This document shows positions 49,735 through 58,835 of a stretch of 64,000 nt of DNA, piece by piece. Position 1 is the first letter of the stretch. Each line of letters starts with the position of its first letter. Source of the stretch: Micromonospora peucetia (GTDB taxonomy: Bacteria; Actinomycetota; Actinomycetes; Mycobacteriales; Micromonosporaceae); assembly GCF_900091625.1 (NCBI RefSeq), contig NZ_FMIC01000002.1, forward strand, positions 2,108,001 to 2,172,000, read 5' to 3'. The translations under genes and the position numbers were made by a program. The notes beneath the pieces were generated by a model. It saw only the letters and a list, made by a program, of their open reading frames with translations, ran no database searches and was not told where the DNA came from.

Positions 49735-50352
49735 ATGACCGTTACGGTCGCTGTTGTGGACGACAGGTCGCTGACCTTTCGTGGAGTCGTCGAGGCCCTC
49801 GAACGAGCCCACGGGGTAACCGTGGCCGGCGTGTTCTCCTCGGTGGAGTCGGTCGCCGGGTTGAGGGACGTGCCCACGGTCGTCGTCACGGGTCACTGCT
49901 ACCCGGAGTTGGACACCGACCCGCCGTGGCCCGAGGGGCTGGCCTTCGTCGTCCTGGGAACGTGCCGTGAGCCGTCGCGGGTGCGTGCCGCGATGAGCGC
50001 GGGCGCGCTCGCCTACTTGGACCGGGACGTCGACGAGGCCACGTTGCTGGCGGCGGTGCACGCCGCCGGCCGGGGTGACCTCTACCTCGCGGGCTCCGCG
50101 CGGATCGCGCTGCTGGCCGAAGCCACCGCCGAGGTCAGCGACGGCGCCCCGCCCGCGCTGACCACCCGGGAGCGGGAGGTGCTGTGGCTCGTCGCGGAGG
50201 GCCTCACCCACCAGCAGATCGCCCGTCGGCTCTGTCTGTCCAAATCCACGGTCGACACCTACACCCACCGGCTGCGACAGAAGACGGGCGCGGTGAACAA
50301 GGCTGGGCTGACCCGGGTCGCGATGACATTCGGACTTGAGCCTGCCGCCTAG
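49735..50352 (+). CDS. orphan LuxR-type regulator with degenerate receiver domain
   Basis: 205 residues, NarL/FixJ layout. The receiver (1-115) has the acidic pair ([18 protein letters not shown]) but the phosphoacceptor Asp is missing: the third strand reads [12 protein letters not shown], and the conserved Lys loop reads AYLDRD. The C-terminal helix-turn-helix is intact ([40 protein letters not shown]). No histidine kinase is adjacent. It is likely a phosphorylation-independent regulator. ATG 49735 follows agagga. The region between it and fdhD contains possible GTAC-bearing operator sequences (about 49665-49695). Confidence 0.9.
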   Translation: MTVTVAVVDDRSLTFRGVVEALERAHGVTVAGVFSSVESVAGLRDVPTVVVTGHCYPELDTDPPWPEGLAFVVLGTCREPSRVRAAMSAGALAYLDRDVDEATLLAAVHAAGRGDLYLAGSARIALLAEATAEVSDGAPPALTTREREVLWLVAEGLTHQQIARRLCLSKSTVDTYTHRLRQKTGAVNKAGLTRVAMTFGLEPAA

Positions 50353-50383
50353 GTCTTCCGGCGGCGGGCTTCGTCTGACCAGG

Positions 50384-50422
50384 CCGGCGTGGCGGTGATG
50401 TCGGAGAGCACCGCCACGCCGG
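50384..50422. terminator. hairpin terminator between convergent genes
   Basis: Perfect 14-base stem ccggcgtggcggtg / caccgccacgccgg with an 11-base loop, between the LuxR-type gene and the secreted-protein gene. Confidence 0.85.
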
Positions 50423-50444
50423 TGGCCGGGGTTGCTGGCAGATC

Positions 50445-50699
50445 TCAGTACCGGGTCTGCACGGTGAAGTACCAGCTGACCCGCCCCTGCGTGTTGGTCA
50501 CCGCGTGGCACGGCCCCGGCGACGTCCATGAGGAGACGTGCGCCGGCCGGGCCGCGTTGCAGGCCGCCTGCGTCGAGTAGAACGGGCTCCGGTAGGAGCC
50601 CGCGTAGGCGGGCTGGCCCGTGGCAAGCACCAGACCGCCGGCCACCACAGTGGCAGTGATCAGGGCGCGGACGCGAGGGCGGCGCATGATCTTCGTCAT
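50445..50699 (-). CDS. small secreted protein with two cysteines
   Basis: 84 residues. Basic start (MTKIMRRPRVR), hydrophobic core (ALITATVVAGGLVLATG) and cleavage site QPAYA-GS give a mature peptide of about 51 residues with exactly two Cys (TQAACNAARP, SPGPCHAVTN), probably one disulfide, and a Trp/Tyr-rich end (VSWYFTVQTRY). ATG 50699 follows gaagaagga. The function is unknown; similar small exported peptides occur in many actinobacteria. It starts on the far side of a 328-base region before mobA. Confidence 0.75.
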   Translation of the reverse strand: MTKIMRRPRVRALITATVVAGGLVLATGQPAYAGSYRSPFYSTQAACNAARPAHVSSWTSPGPCHAVTNTQGRVSWYFTVQTRY

Positions 50700-51027
50700 C
50701 GTTTGTCCTTCTTCGCACCCCAGCCCCGTCGTGGCCTGAGGGGTGTCAGCTAGAAATGATCTTGTTTTGCTCAGGATCAGGGCGCGTATGACACGGGTAC
50801 CGACCACGGAAGGCACCCGTCGAGCCCGCCACCCGGCGGGGGAAGGATCGGAAACGCGGTGCAGGGTCGATGCTGGTCGGCCGACCGTCCACGGTCACGT
50901 CGCATTTCTGTGTAGGCCGCTTCACCGGCCAGCGCCGCCGCCCCGCCAGCGCCGTCAGCGCCGCCGCCCCGCCAGCGCCGCTGTCTCGCACCCTGTGCCC
51001 GGGGCGTCGCACGACTATCGTGACCTG
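50700..51027. other. intergenic region with two 26-base repeats and the mobA promoter
   Basis: Holds the promoter region of the secreted-protein gene, including the A+T-rich stretch near 50750-50775, two copies of a 26-base unit (50931-50956 and 50957-50982, agcgccgccgcccc start), and TATCGT (51016-51021) six bases before the mobA ATG, a leaderless promoter. No gene recognised. Confidence 0.55.
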
Positions 51028-51705
51028 ATGTACGCATACGCATACGCGGCGTTGGTTCTGGCGGGCGGGTCCGCGCGCCGGATGGGGGGCGTGGACAAGC
51101 CCGCCCGGACGGTCGGCGGCCTGCCGATGCGGGACCGGGTGCTGACCGCGGTCGCCGACGCCGACCCGCGCATCCTGGTCGGCCCGCCCGGTCCGGTGCC
51201 CGCCGGAGTGCGGGTGACCCGGGAGGATCCGCCCGGCGGCGGTCCGGTCGCCGCCGCCGCAGCCGGGCTGGCCCTGGTCGATGCCAATACGCCGGTGGTC
51301 GCCCTGCTGGCCGCAGACCTGCCCCTGCTCACCCGGGTGGCCGTCGGCGGGCTGCTCGACCGGCTCGACGCGGATCACGACGGCGCCTGCTACGTCGACG
51401 ACGACGGGCGGCGGCAGACGCTCTGCGGGGTGTGGCGGGTCGCCCCGCTGCGGGCCGCCCTGGACCGCCTCGCCGCCGATCGTGGCGGCCCTGCCGAGCC
51501 GGTACCGCCGAGCCGGGCGTCCCGCCCAGCCGACGGGAGCGGATCACACTCGCACCCCACCGCTCCGTTCGCCGGGATGCCGATCCGGGCCCTGCTCGCC
51601 GGGCTGCGGGTGTGCGAGGTGCCGTGGTCCGGTGCCGGGCCGCCGCCCTGGTTCGACTGCGACACTGACGAGGACGTACGCCGGGCAGAGGAGTGGACGC
51701 GATGA
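51028..51705 (+). CDS. mobA: molybdenum cofactor guanylyltransferase (MobA-like)
   Basis: 225 residues. Nucleotidyltransferase fold: ALVLAGGSARRMGGVDKPARTV (GTP-binding loop, with R-x-G-x-DK), REDPPGGGPVAAAAAGLA, VVALLAADLPLL and the C-terminal PWFDCDTDEDVRRAE. It attaches GMP to the cofactor to make the dinucleotide form used by formate dehydrogenase-type enzymes. A variable insert (about 150-180) is unusual. Overlaps the downstream gene by four bases (ATGA). Confidence 0.9.
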   Translation: MYAYAYAALVLAGGSARRMGGVDKPARTVGGLPMRDRVLTAVADADPRILVGPPGPVPAGVRVTREDPPGGGPVAAAAAGLALVDANTPVVALLAADLPLLTRVAVGGLLDRLDADHDGACYVDDDGRRQTLCGVWRVAPLRAALDRLAADRGGPAEPVPPSRASRPADGSGSHSHPTAPFAGMPIRALLAGLRVCEVPWSGAGPPPWFDCDTDEDVRRAEEWTR

Positions 51706-51968
51706 CGGTGTTGGACGACTGGGTGACGGCGGCCTGCGCCGAACTCGACCTGGACCCCGCCCAGGTGCCGGTGCCGGCCGTGCTCGACCTGGCCAGGGAC
51801 GTGGCGCACCAGGTACTGCGGCCGGGCGCCCCCGTCACGGCGTACCTTCTCGGGCTGGCGGTCGGACGGGGCGCGGACCCGGCCGGCGCGGCGGCCCGGC
51901 TCGGCGCGCTGGCCGCCGCCTGGCCGGTCGAACTCGGCGCCGAACGGCCGGGCGGAACACCCGCCTGA
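51702..51968 (+). CDS. DUF6457-type small protein, companion of MobA
   Basis: 88 residues from ATG 51702 with agaggag eight bases upstream. Helical sequence (LDDWVTAACAELDLDPAQVP, VLDLARDVAHQVLRPGAPVT, AYLLGLAVG) matches the DUF6457 family, regularly found directly after mobA in actinobacteria, which suggests a role in molybdenum cofactor metabolism. Confidence 0.88.
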   Translation: MTVLDDWVTAACAELDLDPAQVPVPAVLDLARDVAHQVLRPGAPVTAYLLGLAVGRGADPAGAAARLGALAAAWPVELGAERPGGTPA

Positions 51969-52048
51969 CCTCCGCTGTCCGATCACGGTCGGGCTGATTC
52001 GCCTCCCCGGTTGCGTGGGTAGGGTGACCGTGACGGACGGAGGCGATC

Positions 52049-53155
52049 ATGACGGCAGACCACCCCTCGGCGCCGAGCGACGACTCGCCCGGCACCCTGC
52101 CGGCGCACCACGAGCACATCCTGCTCGACGAGCCCAGTACGGCCGACCTGCGGGCCAAGGTCACCCAGGCCTGGCGGGAGTTCGCGCGGGCGTTGGCCGA
52201 GCGGTTGACGGCGCTGCCGGCGGGCACGCACGTCGAGCTGACCCTCGACCCCACCGCCTCCGGCACCGGCGACGCGGTCTACTCGATCAGTGTCGACGTC
52301 GGCGAGGGAGGCCGGCTGGCCGCCCGCGCGGTCGGCAACGCCACGCTGCCACAGGGCTACCGGCTGGACCGGGCCGCCGTGGCGGACATGGTCGCCCTCG
52401 GCTGGTCGCCACCCGGTGTGGTGGAGGGCTCCGGCGAGCAGTTCGGGCTGGACGGCGACACCGCCGAGGCGACCAGGCTGGCGGCCCTGCTCACCCGGAC
52501 GCTGCGCGACGTCTACGGCGCCCCGCACCCGGCCTTCCTCGTCTACCTCATCCACGACGCCGAGGGCGAGCCGCTGCCGGTGGAGGCGCTGGGCACCGCG
52601 CGCAGCGAGTTCGGTCCCGACCGCGACGTCGAGGCCGACCTGGACGAGGCGCTGGCGGCGGCTGCCGCCGCCCAGGCGCCCGAGCACGACGTGGCCGCGC
52701 TCGCCGAGCAGGTCCGCACGGTCGTCTCGACCATGCTCAAGTCGGACTCGGACCTGTTGCAGGTCGACTCCGACGGCGACATCAACATCCGCGCCGGCTC
52801 GGCGATGGTCTTCGTCCGGGTCCGCGACAACCCACCGCTGGTGGACGTCTTCTCACCCGTGCTGACCGAGGTCGAGCCGACCGAACGGCTCTACGTGAAG
52901 CTCTCCGAGCTGACCAACCGGATGCCGATCGGCCGGCTCTACTGCGCCGACGACACCGTGTGGGCGTCCATTCCCGTCTTCGGCCGCAACTTCCAGCCCA
53001 CCCACCTCATGCTCGCCGTCCAGGTGATGACCGGGCTGGCCGACGAGCTGGACGACCGCCTGCACGGCGAATTCGGCGGGAGGCGGTTCTTCGGCGAGGG
53101 GGACAAGCCCGTCAACCGGGACCAGGACGAACACCGCACCGGCATGTACCTCTGA
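52049..53155 (+). CDS. two-domain chaperone-like protein (TY-Chap/YbjN type)
   Basis: 368 residues, ATG 52049 six bases after ggagg. The N-terminal half (LRAKVTQAWREFARALAERL, LPQGYRLDRAAVADMVALGW) resembles TY-Chap N-domains; the C-terminal half (QVDSDGDINIRAGSAMVFVRV, NPPLVDVFSPVLTEV, LYVKLSELTNRMPIGRLYC) resembles the YbjN/T3SS-chaperone-like fold. These actinobacterial proteins have no firmly known role. It lies alone, facing a terminator. Confidence 0.75.
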   Translation: MTADHPSAPSDDSPGTLPAHHEHILLDEPSTADLRAKVTQAWREFARALAERLTALPAGTHVELTLDPTASGTGDAVYSISVDVGEGGRLAARAVGNATLPQGYRLDRAAVADMVALGWSPPGVVEGSGEQFGLDGDTAEATRLAALLTRTLRDVYGAPHPAFLVYLIHDAEGEPLPVEALGTARSEFGPDRDVEADLDEALAAAAAAQAPEHDVAALAEQVRTVVSTMLKSDSDLLQVDSDGDINIRAGSAMVFVRVRDNPPLVDVFSPVLTEVEPTERLYVKLSELTNRMPIGRLYCADDTVWASIPVFGRNFQPTHLMLAVQVMTGLADELDDRLHGEFGGRRFFGEGDKPVNRDQDEHRTGMYL

Positions 53156-53183
53156 TCCACCACCCCCGCTCCCGACGGGCGGT

Positions 53184-53228
53184 GGCGGGTGGAGCCCGGA
53201 AACCCCGAGAAACCGGGCCCCACCCGCC
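53184..53228. terminator. hairpin terminator between convergent genes
   Basis: Stem ggcgggtgg-a-gcccgg with ccgggc-c-ccacccgcc, one mismatch, loop of 13 bases, in the 85-base gap between the chaperone-like gene and the beta-propeller gene. Confidence 0.75.
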
Positions 53229-53240
53229 GGGGAGGGAGGA

Positions 53241-55136
53241 TCAGGTCACAGGGAGCCAGTCGAGGCTCCGCGCGGTGGCCGGGTCGGTGGCCCGCAGGCC
53301 GGCGTCGGAGATGGTCCAGAGCACGTCCCCGACCAGCAACGACCTGAGGACCGGGGCCGCCCGGCCGGTGTGGGACACCGTGCCGACCTCGCCGATGGCG
53401 GCCCCGGACACCCGCAGCAGGCGTACGTCGTCCCCGACCGGCAGGGCGACCAGGCCGGTCTGAGGGTGGTGCAGGAACGCGTGTGTGTCGTGCTCCAACG
53501 CGGAGTACGCCTTCGGCACGTGCCACTGGTCGAGTCGGGTCGGGCGGGCCGGGTCCCGTACGTCGAACAGGGAGACCTGGAGCCCCTGCGTCCGGCCCCG
53601 CCGGTCGGCCTCCTGGCCCACCCCGAGCAGCCGGCCGTCCGGCAGCGGGTGCAGGTACGCCGAGTAGCCGGTGATCTTCAGCTCGCCGGTGACCCGGGGC
53701 GCGGCCGGGTCGGTCAGGTCGATCGCGTAGAGCGGGTCGGTCTGCCGGAACGTGACCACGTACCCGGTGCCGCCGAGGAAGCGTACGGAGAAGATCCGTT
53801 CGCCGGGGCCGAGGCCGGTGACCGCGCCCGTCCGGACCAGCGTGTTCCCGTCGGGGCGCAGCACGTACACGGCGGACTCCGACGTCGGGCCGGCACCCCA
53901 GGTGTCGCCGGTGGTGGTGGCGACCCGCAGGTGCCCCTGCCACTGGGAGAGGGCGTACTGGTTGATGAGCGTCCCGGGCACCGTGCCGGCGGCCACGTAG
54001 CGCGGACGCCCGGGCGAGCCGGTGTCGAACTGGTGGATCTCGGTGACCTGCGGGCCCGGCCGCCAGCGCCCTCGCGGCGAGTCGGGCCGAGCCACCACCC
54101 TCCGGTCTCCGGCGAGCCAGAGACCGGTCCCGGTGCCGTAGACGATGCTGGCGTCGGCGGCGACGCTGACCGGGTCGCCGTCACCGAGCCGGTCGCCGGT
54201 GAGGTCGAAGCTCAACACGGTCAGCATCGACGTCCCGGACCAGACCGGCGGCTGGCTCAGCCGGTCGCAGCCGACCCGGCCGACGTGCCGTTCCGCCCCG
54301 GCCGTCCACTCGTACTCCGGCAGCCACGCCTCCACCCCCGCCCGCGCGACCACGGCCCGGTTGGCGGCCGTACGCGTCTCGTCGGTGCCCTCTCGCTGGT
54401 CCTGCGAAAAGGCCAGTTCGGGACGGGTGCGGACCACGATCCGTGCGGTGGACCCGGTCTGTCGGGCGTCCACGAGCACCCCGTCCATCCCGTAGGTGCC
54501 GAGCACCCGCGGCGTACCCGCGAGGTCGACCAGGATCAGGCTCGGCGCTCCGGACGGCCGCGCCTCCCGGGTCGCCGGCTGCATTTCCGCGCCCATCGTG
54601 TAGGACAGCACCAGCGCCCGGTCGCCGTGCAGCAGCAGGGTCGCCTGCTGCCCCCACCTCGGCTTCGGCAGCATCCGGGTGAGGTCGACACGGCCGGTCT
54701 CCCGCCGGGCGGCCGGATCCACCACCCGCAGCACCCCCCGGGTGACGGTCACGATGCGTCGCCCGTCGGTCTTGACCAGGTCAGGTTCGTCCGCGCCGGC
54801 CTCGTGCACGTTCGTCGTGGAGTGCTCCGGGGCGGACTCCGGGGCCATCCGCGCGCCGGCGGCTGCCTGGGGCACGCCGCCGAGGGGGACCCCGGTTCGC
54901 CAGCCGTTGTCGAAGCCCCACGGGCCGACGGACGCGCCGGTGGCGGCGCGGAGCCCGGCCAGCGCCTCGGCGCAGGAGTCGTAGGAGACCAGCAGGGGCG
55001 CGGCCGTCGGCTGCCCCGGCGTCATCGGCTGCCCCGGCGTGGACGACTCGGGCGACGCGGTCGGGAACGTGCTGCCACCGAGCAGGGTGAGCGCGGCCAG
55101 CGCGCCGATCGCGAAGATGTGGGCTCCCCGTGTCAT
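53241..55136 (-). CDS. secreted beta-propeller protein
   Basis: 631 residues. A signal peptide (IFAIGALAALTLLGG) is followed by a Ser/Pro linker and a long beta-propeller (PF09826-type, Beta_propel): TTNVHEAGADEPDLVKTDGR is the diagnostic first motif, then VTEIHQFD, YVAAGTVPGTLINQYALSQW, LPDGRLLGVGQEAD and SALEHDTHAFLHHP. Such proteins are extracytoplasmic in actinobacteria and archaea; the function is unknown. ATG 55136. Confidence 0.9.
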   Translation of the reverse strand: MTRGAHIFAIGALAALTLLGGSTFPTASPESSTPGQPMTPGQPTAAPLLVSYDSCAEALAGLRAATGASVGPWGFDNGWRTGVPLGGVPQAAAGARMAPESAPEHSTTNVHEAGADEPDLVKTDGRRIVTVTRGVLRVVDPAARRETGRVDLTRMLPKPRWGQQATLLLHGDRALVLSYTMGAEMQPATREARPSGAPSLILVDLAGTPRVLGTYGMDGVLVDARQTGSTARIVVRTRPELAFSQDQREGTDETRTAANRAVVARAGVEAWLPEYEWTAGAERHVGRVGCDRLSQPPVWSGTSMLTVLSFDLTGDRLGDGDPVSVAADASIVYGTGTGLWLAGDRRVVARPDSPRGRWRPGPQVTEIHQFDTGSPGRPRYVAAGTVPGTLINQYALSQWQGHLRVATTTGDTWGAGPTSESAVYVLRPDGNTLVRTGAVTGLGPGERIFSVRFLGGTGYVVTFRQTDPLYAIDLTDPAAPRVTGELKITGYSAYLHPLPDGRLLGVGQEADRRGRTQGLQVSLFDVRDPARPTRLDQWHVPKAYSALEHDTHAFLHHPQTGLVALPVGDDVRLLRVSGAAIGEVGTVSHTGRAAPVLRSLLVGDVLWTISDAGLRATDPATARSLDWLPVT

Positions 55137-55254
55137 GGCCGGTTCGACGCGCCGGGCCGGCGCGCGGTTCCAACCCCCCTCCGACCGGCCGCGCCGTTTG
55201 CGCCGCGTCGTCGTTCGGGCCCTGCCGTCCGCCGGCCCGGCAGCCCGCCGCTGG

Positions 55255-55713
55255 TCAGCGGGGGGCGGGTCCGACGCCGGGGGAATCCACGAGGCGGGAG
55301 AGCACGATGGTGCTCCGGGTCGAGGTCACGAACGGCTCGGCCCGCAGCCGCTCCAGCGCCGCCTCCAGGTGCCCGATGTCGGCGGCCCGCAGATGTACGA
55401 GCGCGTCGGCCTCGCCCGAGACGGTGTACGCGCCGACCACCTCGGGGTGCCGGCGGGTGGCCACCCCGATCTGGGCCGGGGTGGTCCGCCCGGCGCAGAA
55501 CAGCTCGACGAACGCCTCGGTGGTCCAGCCGACGGCGGCCGGGTCGACGACGGCGGTGAAGCCCCGGATCACGCCGGTCGCCCGCAGCCGGTCCACCCGT
55601 CGTTTGACCGCCGGAGCGGAAAGCGACACCCGCTGTCCGATGTCGGCGTACGAGGCACGGGCGTCCGCGACGAGCAACGCAATGATCCGCTGGTCCACGG
55701 CATCTATCTGCAA
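55255..55713 (-). CDS. Lrp/AsnC-family transcriptional regulator
   Basis: 152 residues. Helix-turn-helix at 1-60 (DAVDQRIIALLVADARASYA, SLSAPAVKRRVDRLRATGVI) and an ACT-like ligand domain (RTTPAQIGVATRRHPEVVGAYTVSGEADALVHLRAAD). TTG 55713 is chosen: agagg lies seven bases before it and homology starts there. It is divergent, with 68 bases between, from an amidinotransferase/DDAH gene, which it most likely controls in response to arginine or a related amino acid. Confidence 0.9.
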   Translation of the reverse strand: MQIDAVDQRIIALLVADARASYADIGQRVSLSAPAVKRRVDRLRATGVIRGFTAVVDPAAVGWTTEAFVELFCAGRTTPAQIGVATRRHPEVVGAYTVSGEADALVHLRAADIGHLEAALERLRAEPFVTSTRSTIVLSRLVDSPGVGPAPR

Positions 55714-55781
55714 CGTTCCGCCTCTGGGAAGCAATGGTTGTGGCTGTTACCAAAGTTCTACGGTACCTACCCTTGGTCACC

Positions 55782-56606
55782 GTGAACCAGCAGCGAGTCC
55801 CGCGAAAGCGGGCATATCTCATGTGCTCGCCCGAGCATTTCGCGGTCGAGTACGCGATCAATCCGTGGATGGACGTGACCACGCCGGTCGACTCGGAGCT
55901 TGCCGTCAAGCAGTGGGACCGGCTGCGGGAGGCCCTGGTCGGCCTCGGTCACGAGGTGCACCTGCTGAGCCCCGAGCGGGGCCTGCCCGACATGGTCTAC
56001 GCGGCCAACGGGGCGTTCGTGGTCGACGGCACGGTGTACGGCGCGCAGTTCAAGCACGAGCAGCGGGCCGCCGAGGCCGCCGCGCACCGGGCGTTCTACG
56101 AGTCGCGGGGCTGGCGGTTCATCGCGCCGATCGAGACCAACGAGGGCGAGGGTGACTTCGCATACCTGCCGGAGACGTACGGCGGGCTGATCCTCGCCGG
56201 GCACGGCTTCCGCACCGAGTTGCCGGCGCACGCCGAGGCCCAGGAGGCGCTCGGTCGACCCGTGGTGTCGCTGCGTCTGGTCGACCCGCGCTTCTACCAC
56301 CTGGACGTCGCGCTCGCCTCGATCGACGACCGGAACATCGTCTACTACCCGGGCGCCTTCTCCACGGCCAGCCAGCGGGTGCTCGCCCAGCTCTTCCCCG
56401 ACGCGGTGGTCGCCGACGCCGAGGACGCCCTGGCCTTCGGCCTCAACCTGGTCAGCGACGGGCTCAACGTGGTGTTGAACAGTGAGGCGACCCGGCTGGC
56501 CGGGAAGCTGAAGGCGGCCGGCTACCACCCGGTCCCGGTCGAGCTGGCCGAGCTGAAGAAGGGCGGCGGCAGCGTGAAGTGCTGCATCGCCGAGCTGCGC
56601 CCCTGA
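55782..56606 (+). CDS. dimethylarginine dimethylaminohydrolase-like amidinohydrolase
   Basis: 274 residues from GTG 55782. Pentein fold of the DDAH/arginine deiminase superfamily: RAYLMCSPEHFAVEYAINPWM, GLPDMVYAANGAFVVDG, EGEGDFAY, His in RFYHLDVALASID, and catalytic Cys in the C-terminal GGSVKCCIAEL. It would hydrolyse methylated arginine or arginine to citrulline. Start: the open frame to 55734 overlaps the promoter; TACCCT lies eight bases before GTG 55782, suggesting a leaderless transcript. Family genes usually sit by an Lrp regulator and rocD; rocD is not in the window. Confidence 0.88.
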   Translation: MNQQRVPRKRAYLMCSPEHFAVEYAINPWMDVTTPVDSELAVKQWDRLREALVGLGHEVHLLSPERGLPDMVYAANGAFVVDGTVYGAQFKHEQRAAEAAAHRAFYESRGWRFIAPIETNEGEGDFAYLPETYGGLILAGHGFRTELPAHAEAQEALGRPVVSLRLVDPRFYHLDVALASIDDRNIVYYPGAFSTASQRVLAQLFPDAVVADAEDALAFGLNLVSDGLNVVLNSEATRLAGKLKAAGYHPVPVELAELKKGGGSVKCCIAELRP

Positions 56607-56616
56607 GCGTACGACG

Positions 56617-56653
56617 AAGGGGTCGGCTTCCCGGCGAGGGAGGCCGACCCCTT
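56617..56653. terminator. hairpin terminator between convergent genes
   Basis: aaggggtcggc / gccgacccctt stem of 11 bases, extended by cc/gg, in the gap between the DDAH-like gene and the lipoprotein gene. Confidence 0.85.
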
Positions 56654-56670
56654 CCGGGTGGTGCCGGTGC

Positions 56671-57867
56671 TCAGCCGAGCGTGGCCAGCTCGGTCACCAG
56701 GACGTTCGACAGCACCTGACCGTCGAGCTGGACCTCACGCAGGTACCACTTCTGCTGCGGCGTGCGCGGCTGGTTGAACTGCCACACCCCGCGCGGGCTG
56801 TCGATCTGGCCGATCTTGCCGAGGGCCAGGTTGACCTGCTGCGAGTTGGGCGACCCGCCGGCGATCCGGATCGCCTGGTCGAGCACCTGCGCGGCGTCGT
56901 ACGAGGCCATCGCGTAGGTGGTGGGCGAGGTGCCGTGCTTCTTGCGGTACGCCGAGGCGAACCGGCGGTTGGCCGTGCTGTTCAGGTCGGCCGAGTAGTT
57001 GAGCGCGGTCTGGATGCCCAGCGCGTCCTCGGCCTTGACGCTGCCCAGCACGGCACCCTCGGTGAGGAAGCCGGGGGCGTAGACCTTGCCGGTGAACCCC
57101 TCGATGCGCAGCTGCTTGATGAACTCGACCGCCGCCGGCCCGGAGTAGAAGCAGAACACCGCCGACGGGTTGCGGCCCAGCGCCCTGCGGATGTCGGCCC
57201 GGTACGCGGACTTCGACGGGTTGGTGAAGGCGCCCGTCGAGACCATCGCGTCCTTGATCCGCGGGTCGGACACGCCGAACTCCTGCCGGAAGCCCCGCAC
57301 CACGTCCTGGCTGCCGACGCTGTCCGGCGCGATGATCGCCAGCCGTGCCGACGGCTCCAACTGTTCGCGCAGGTAGCGGCCCAACGCCCGGCCCGCCTCG
57401 TCCAGCACGTACGACGTCCGCCAGATGTAGACGACGCTCTGGAGGCTGGACGGCGAGGCGTTGGAGCCGATCAGGGGCACCCGGGCCTGCTCGACGGTGT
57501 CCCTGATGCCGGACATGACGTTCGCGTCGACCACGCCGGTGAGGGCGAGCACGCCCTGCTTCAGCAACCCCTCGACGGCGGCCTTGCCGGTCTTGACGCT
57601 CTCGCCCTCGTCAGCGGTGAGCAGGGTGGTCGGGTGCCCGCCCAGCATCTTCTCGTTGAGGTCGAGGAAGAGCTGGAAGCCGTGGGTGATCTCGTCGCCG
57701 ATCGCCTTGAGGCCGCCGCTGGTCGGTGCGACGAGGCCGATCTTGATCGGGCTTCCCGGGCTGGCCGATTCGCCGTCGGCGTCGTCGGTGCCGCAACCGG
57801 CGACCAGTCCGGCCGTACCGACAGCGGCCAGCAGTTGGAGAGCCCGCCTGCGGTTCATCTGCGACAC
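56671..57867 (-). CDS. branched-chain amino acid/amide-type substrate-binding lipoprotein
   Basis: 398 residues. A twin-Arg-like start (MNRRRALQLLAAVGTAGLVAGC) ends in the lipobox LVAGC, so it is anchored in the membrane outer face. The type I periplasmic-binding fold (Peripla_BP_6) shows IKIGLVAPTSGGLKAIGDEI, VLALTGVVDANVMSGIRD, PLIGSNASPSSL and YDAAQVLDQAIRIAGG. No permease or ATPase genes are adjacent, so it is an orphan receptor; the ligand may be an amino acid or urea/amide. GTG 57867. Confidence 0.9.
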   Translation of the reverse strand: MSQMNRRRALQLLAAVGTAGLVAGCGTDDADGESASPGSPIKIGLVAPTSGGLKAIGDEITHGFQLFLDLNEKMLGGHPTTLLTADEGESVKTGKAAVEGLLKQGVLALTGVVDANVMSGIRDTVEQARVPLIGSNASPSSLQSVVYIWRTSYVLDEAGRALGRYLREQLEPSARLAIIAPDSVGSQDVVRGFRQEFGVSDPRIKDAMVSTGAFTNPSKSAYRADIRRALGRNPSAVFCFYSGPAAVEFIKQLRIEGFTGKVYAPGFLTEGAVLGSVKAEDALGIQTALNYSADLNSTANRRFASAYRKKHGTSPTTYAMASYDAAQVLDQAIRIAGGSPNSQQVNLALGKIGQIDSPRGVWQFNQPRTPQQKWYLREVQLDGQVLSNVLVTELATLG

Positions 57868-57946
57868 CGAGTTCCTTCCGGGGAACGTTGCAGGGCGGAT
57901 CGCGCCCCCTCGGCGTTCTACCCGGTCAGCGACGCTGCGTCAATGC

Positions 57947-58744
57947 CTAACGATCATCCTGGAGGGATCGGAAAGCAGCCGTGATCTCTGGCCACGCCGC
58001 GGACTCCGGATCAATGAGCCCGTAATGCTCGCATTTCGGCAGCTCAACAAGGCGGATGTCGCCTCCCGTCGCGCGACCGGCGGCGACGAACTTCCGGCTC
58101 ATGTCGATCGGCACCTGTTGGTCAAGTGCGCCATGAATGACTACGGTCCGTGTTGATATCGGCACCAATGACCGTGGATCGGCGGCGGCGTACCGCTCGG
58201 GGTGGTCCGCCGGGCCACCGCCCAGCAGGGCGGCCACCGCCCCCTCGTCCAGATCCAGCCGGTACGCCTGCGCGAGGTCCGACACCGGCGCGAGCGCCAG
58301 CACACCGCCGACGGCGGCCGGGGCGGTCGCCGCCGCGTACAACGCCAGGTGCCCTCCCGCCGAGTGGCCCACCAGGAGCGGCGGCCCGGCGGCGACCCGC
58401 CCGGGCAGCGCCCCGGCCGCGAGTCGGGGCAGCTCCGTCACGCCGGCCAGCACGTCGGTCAGCGTCCCCGGCCAGCCGCCACCCGGCTGCCCCGTCCGGC
58501 GGTATTCCACCTGGGCCACCGGGTGGCCCTGCGCGGCCAGCGCGACGGCCAGCGGGTCGGTGTGCCGCCGGTCGTACTCGGCCCGCCAGAAGCCGCCGTG
58601 CACCACCACGACCAGCCGCCGGGCCGGGCCCGACCCGGCGGGGGCGCGCAGGTCGGCGACCTGGTCCGGGTGGTCGCCGTAGGAGACGGTGACGTCCGGG
58701 ACCGCGGCGGGGCGGGTGAGGACGTCGCGGGGGTCGGCGGGCAT
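57947..58744 (-). CDS. alpha/beta hydrolase, kynurenine formamidase-like
   Basis: 265 residues. The HGGFW oxyanion motif (VVVHGGFWRAEYDRR), nucleophile GHSAGGHLALYAA, Asp in VIHGALDQQVP and His in LPKCEHYGLIDP form a complete triad; HGGxW is typical of the arylformamidase/BD-FAE-like group, but a tryptophan-pathway role is not supported by neighbours. ATG 58744 is leaderless, TACGGT six bases before. Confidence 0.85.
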   Translation of the reverse strand: MPADPRDVLTRPAAVPDVTVSYGDHPDQVADLRAPAGSGPARRLVVVVHGGFWRAEYDRRHTDPLAVALAAQGHPVAQVEYRRTGQPGGGWPGTLTDVLAGVTELPRLAAGALPGRVAAGPPLLVGHSAGGHLALYAAATAPAAVGGVLALAPVSDLAQAYRLDLDEGAVAALLGGGPADHPERYAAADPRSLVPISTRTVVIHGALDQQVPIDMSRKFVAAGRATGGDIRLVELPKCEHYGLIDPESAAWPEITAAFRSLQDDR

Positions 58745-58835
58745 GGCGCGACCGTAGCGCGGATCACGTCCGATCCGACGCCGGGGATCGGTCCCCGGGC
58801 GCACTGGCGCTCGCGGCTGGGTAAAGATGGGTCCC

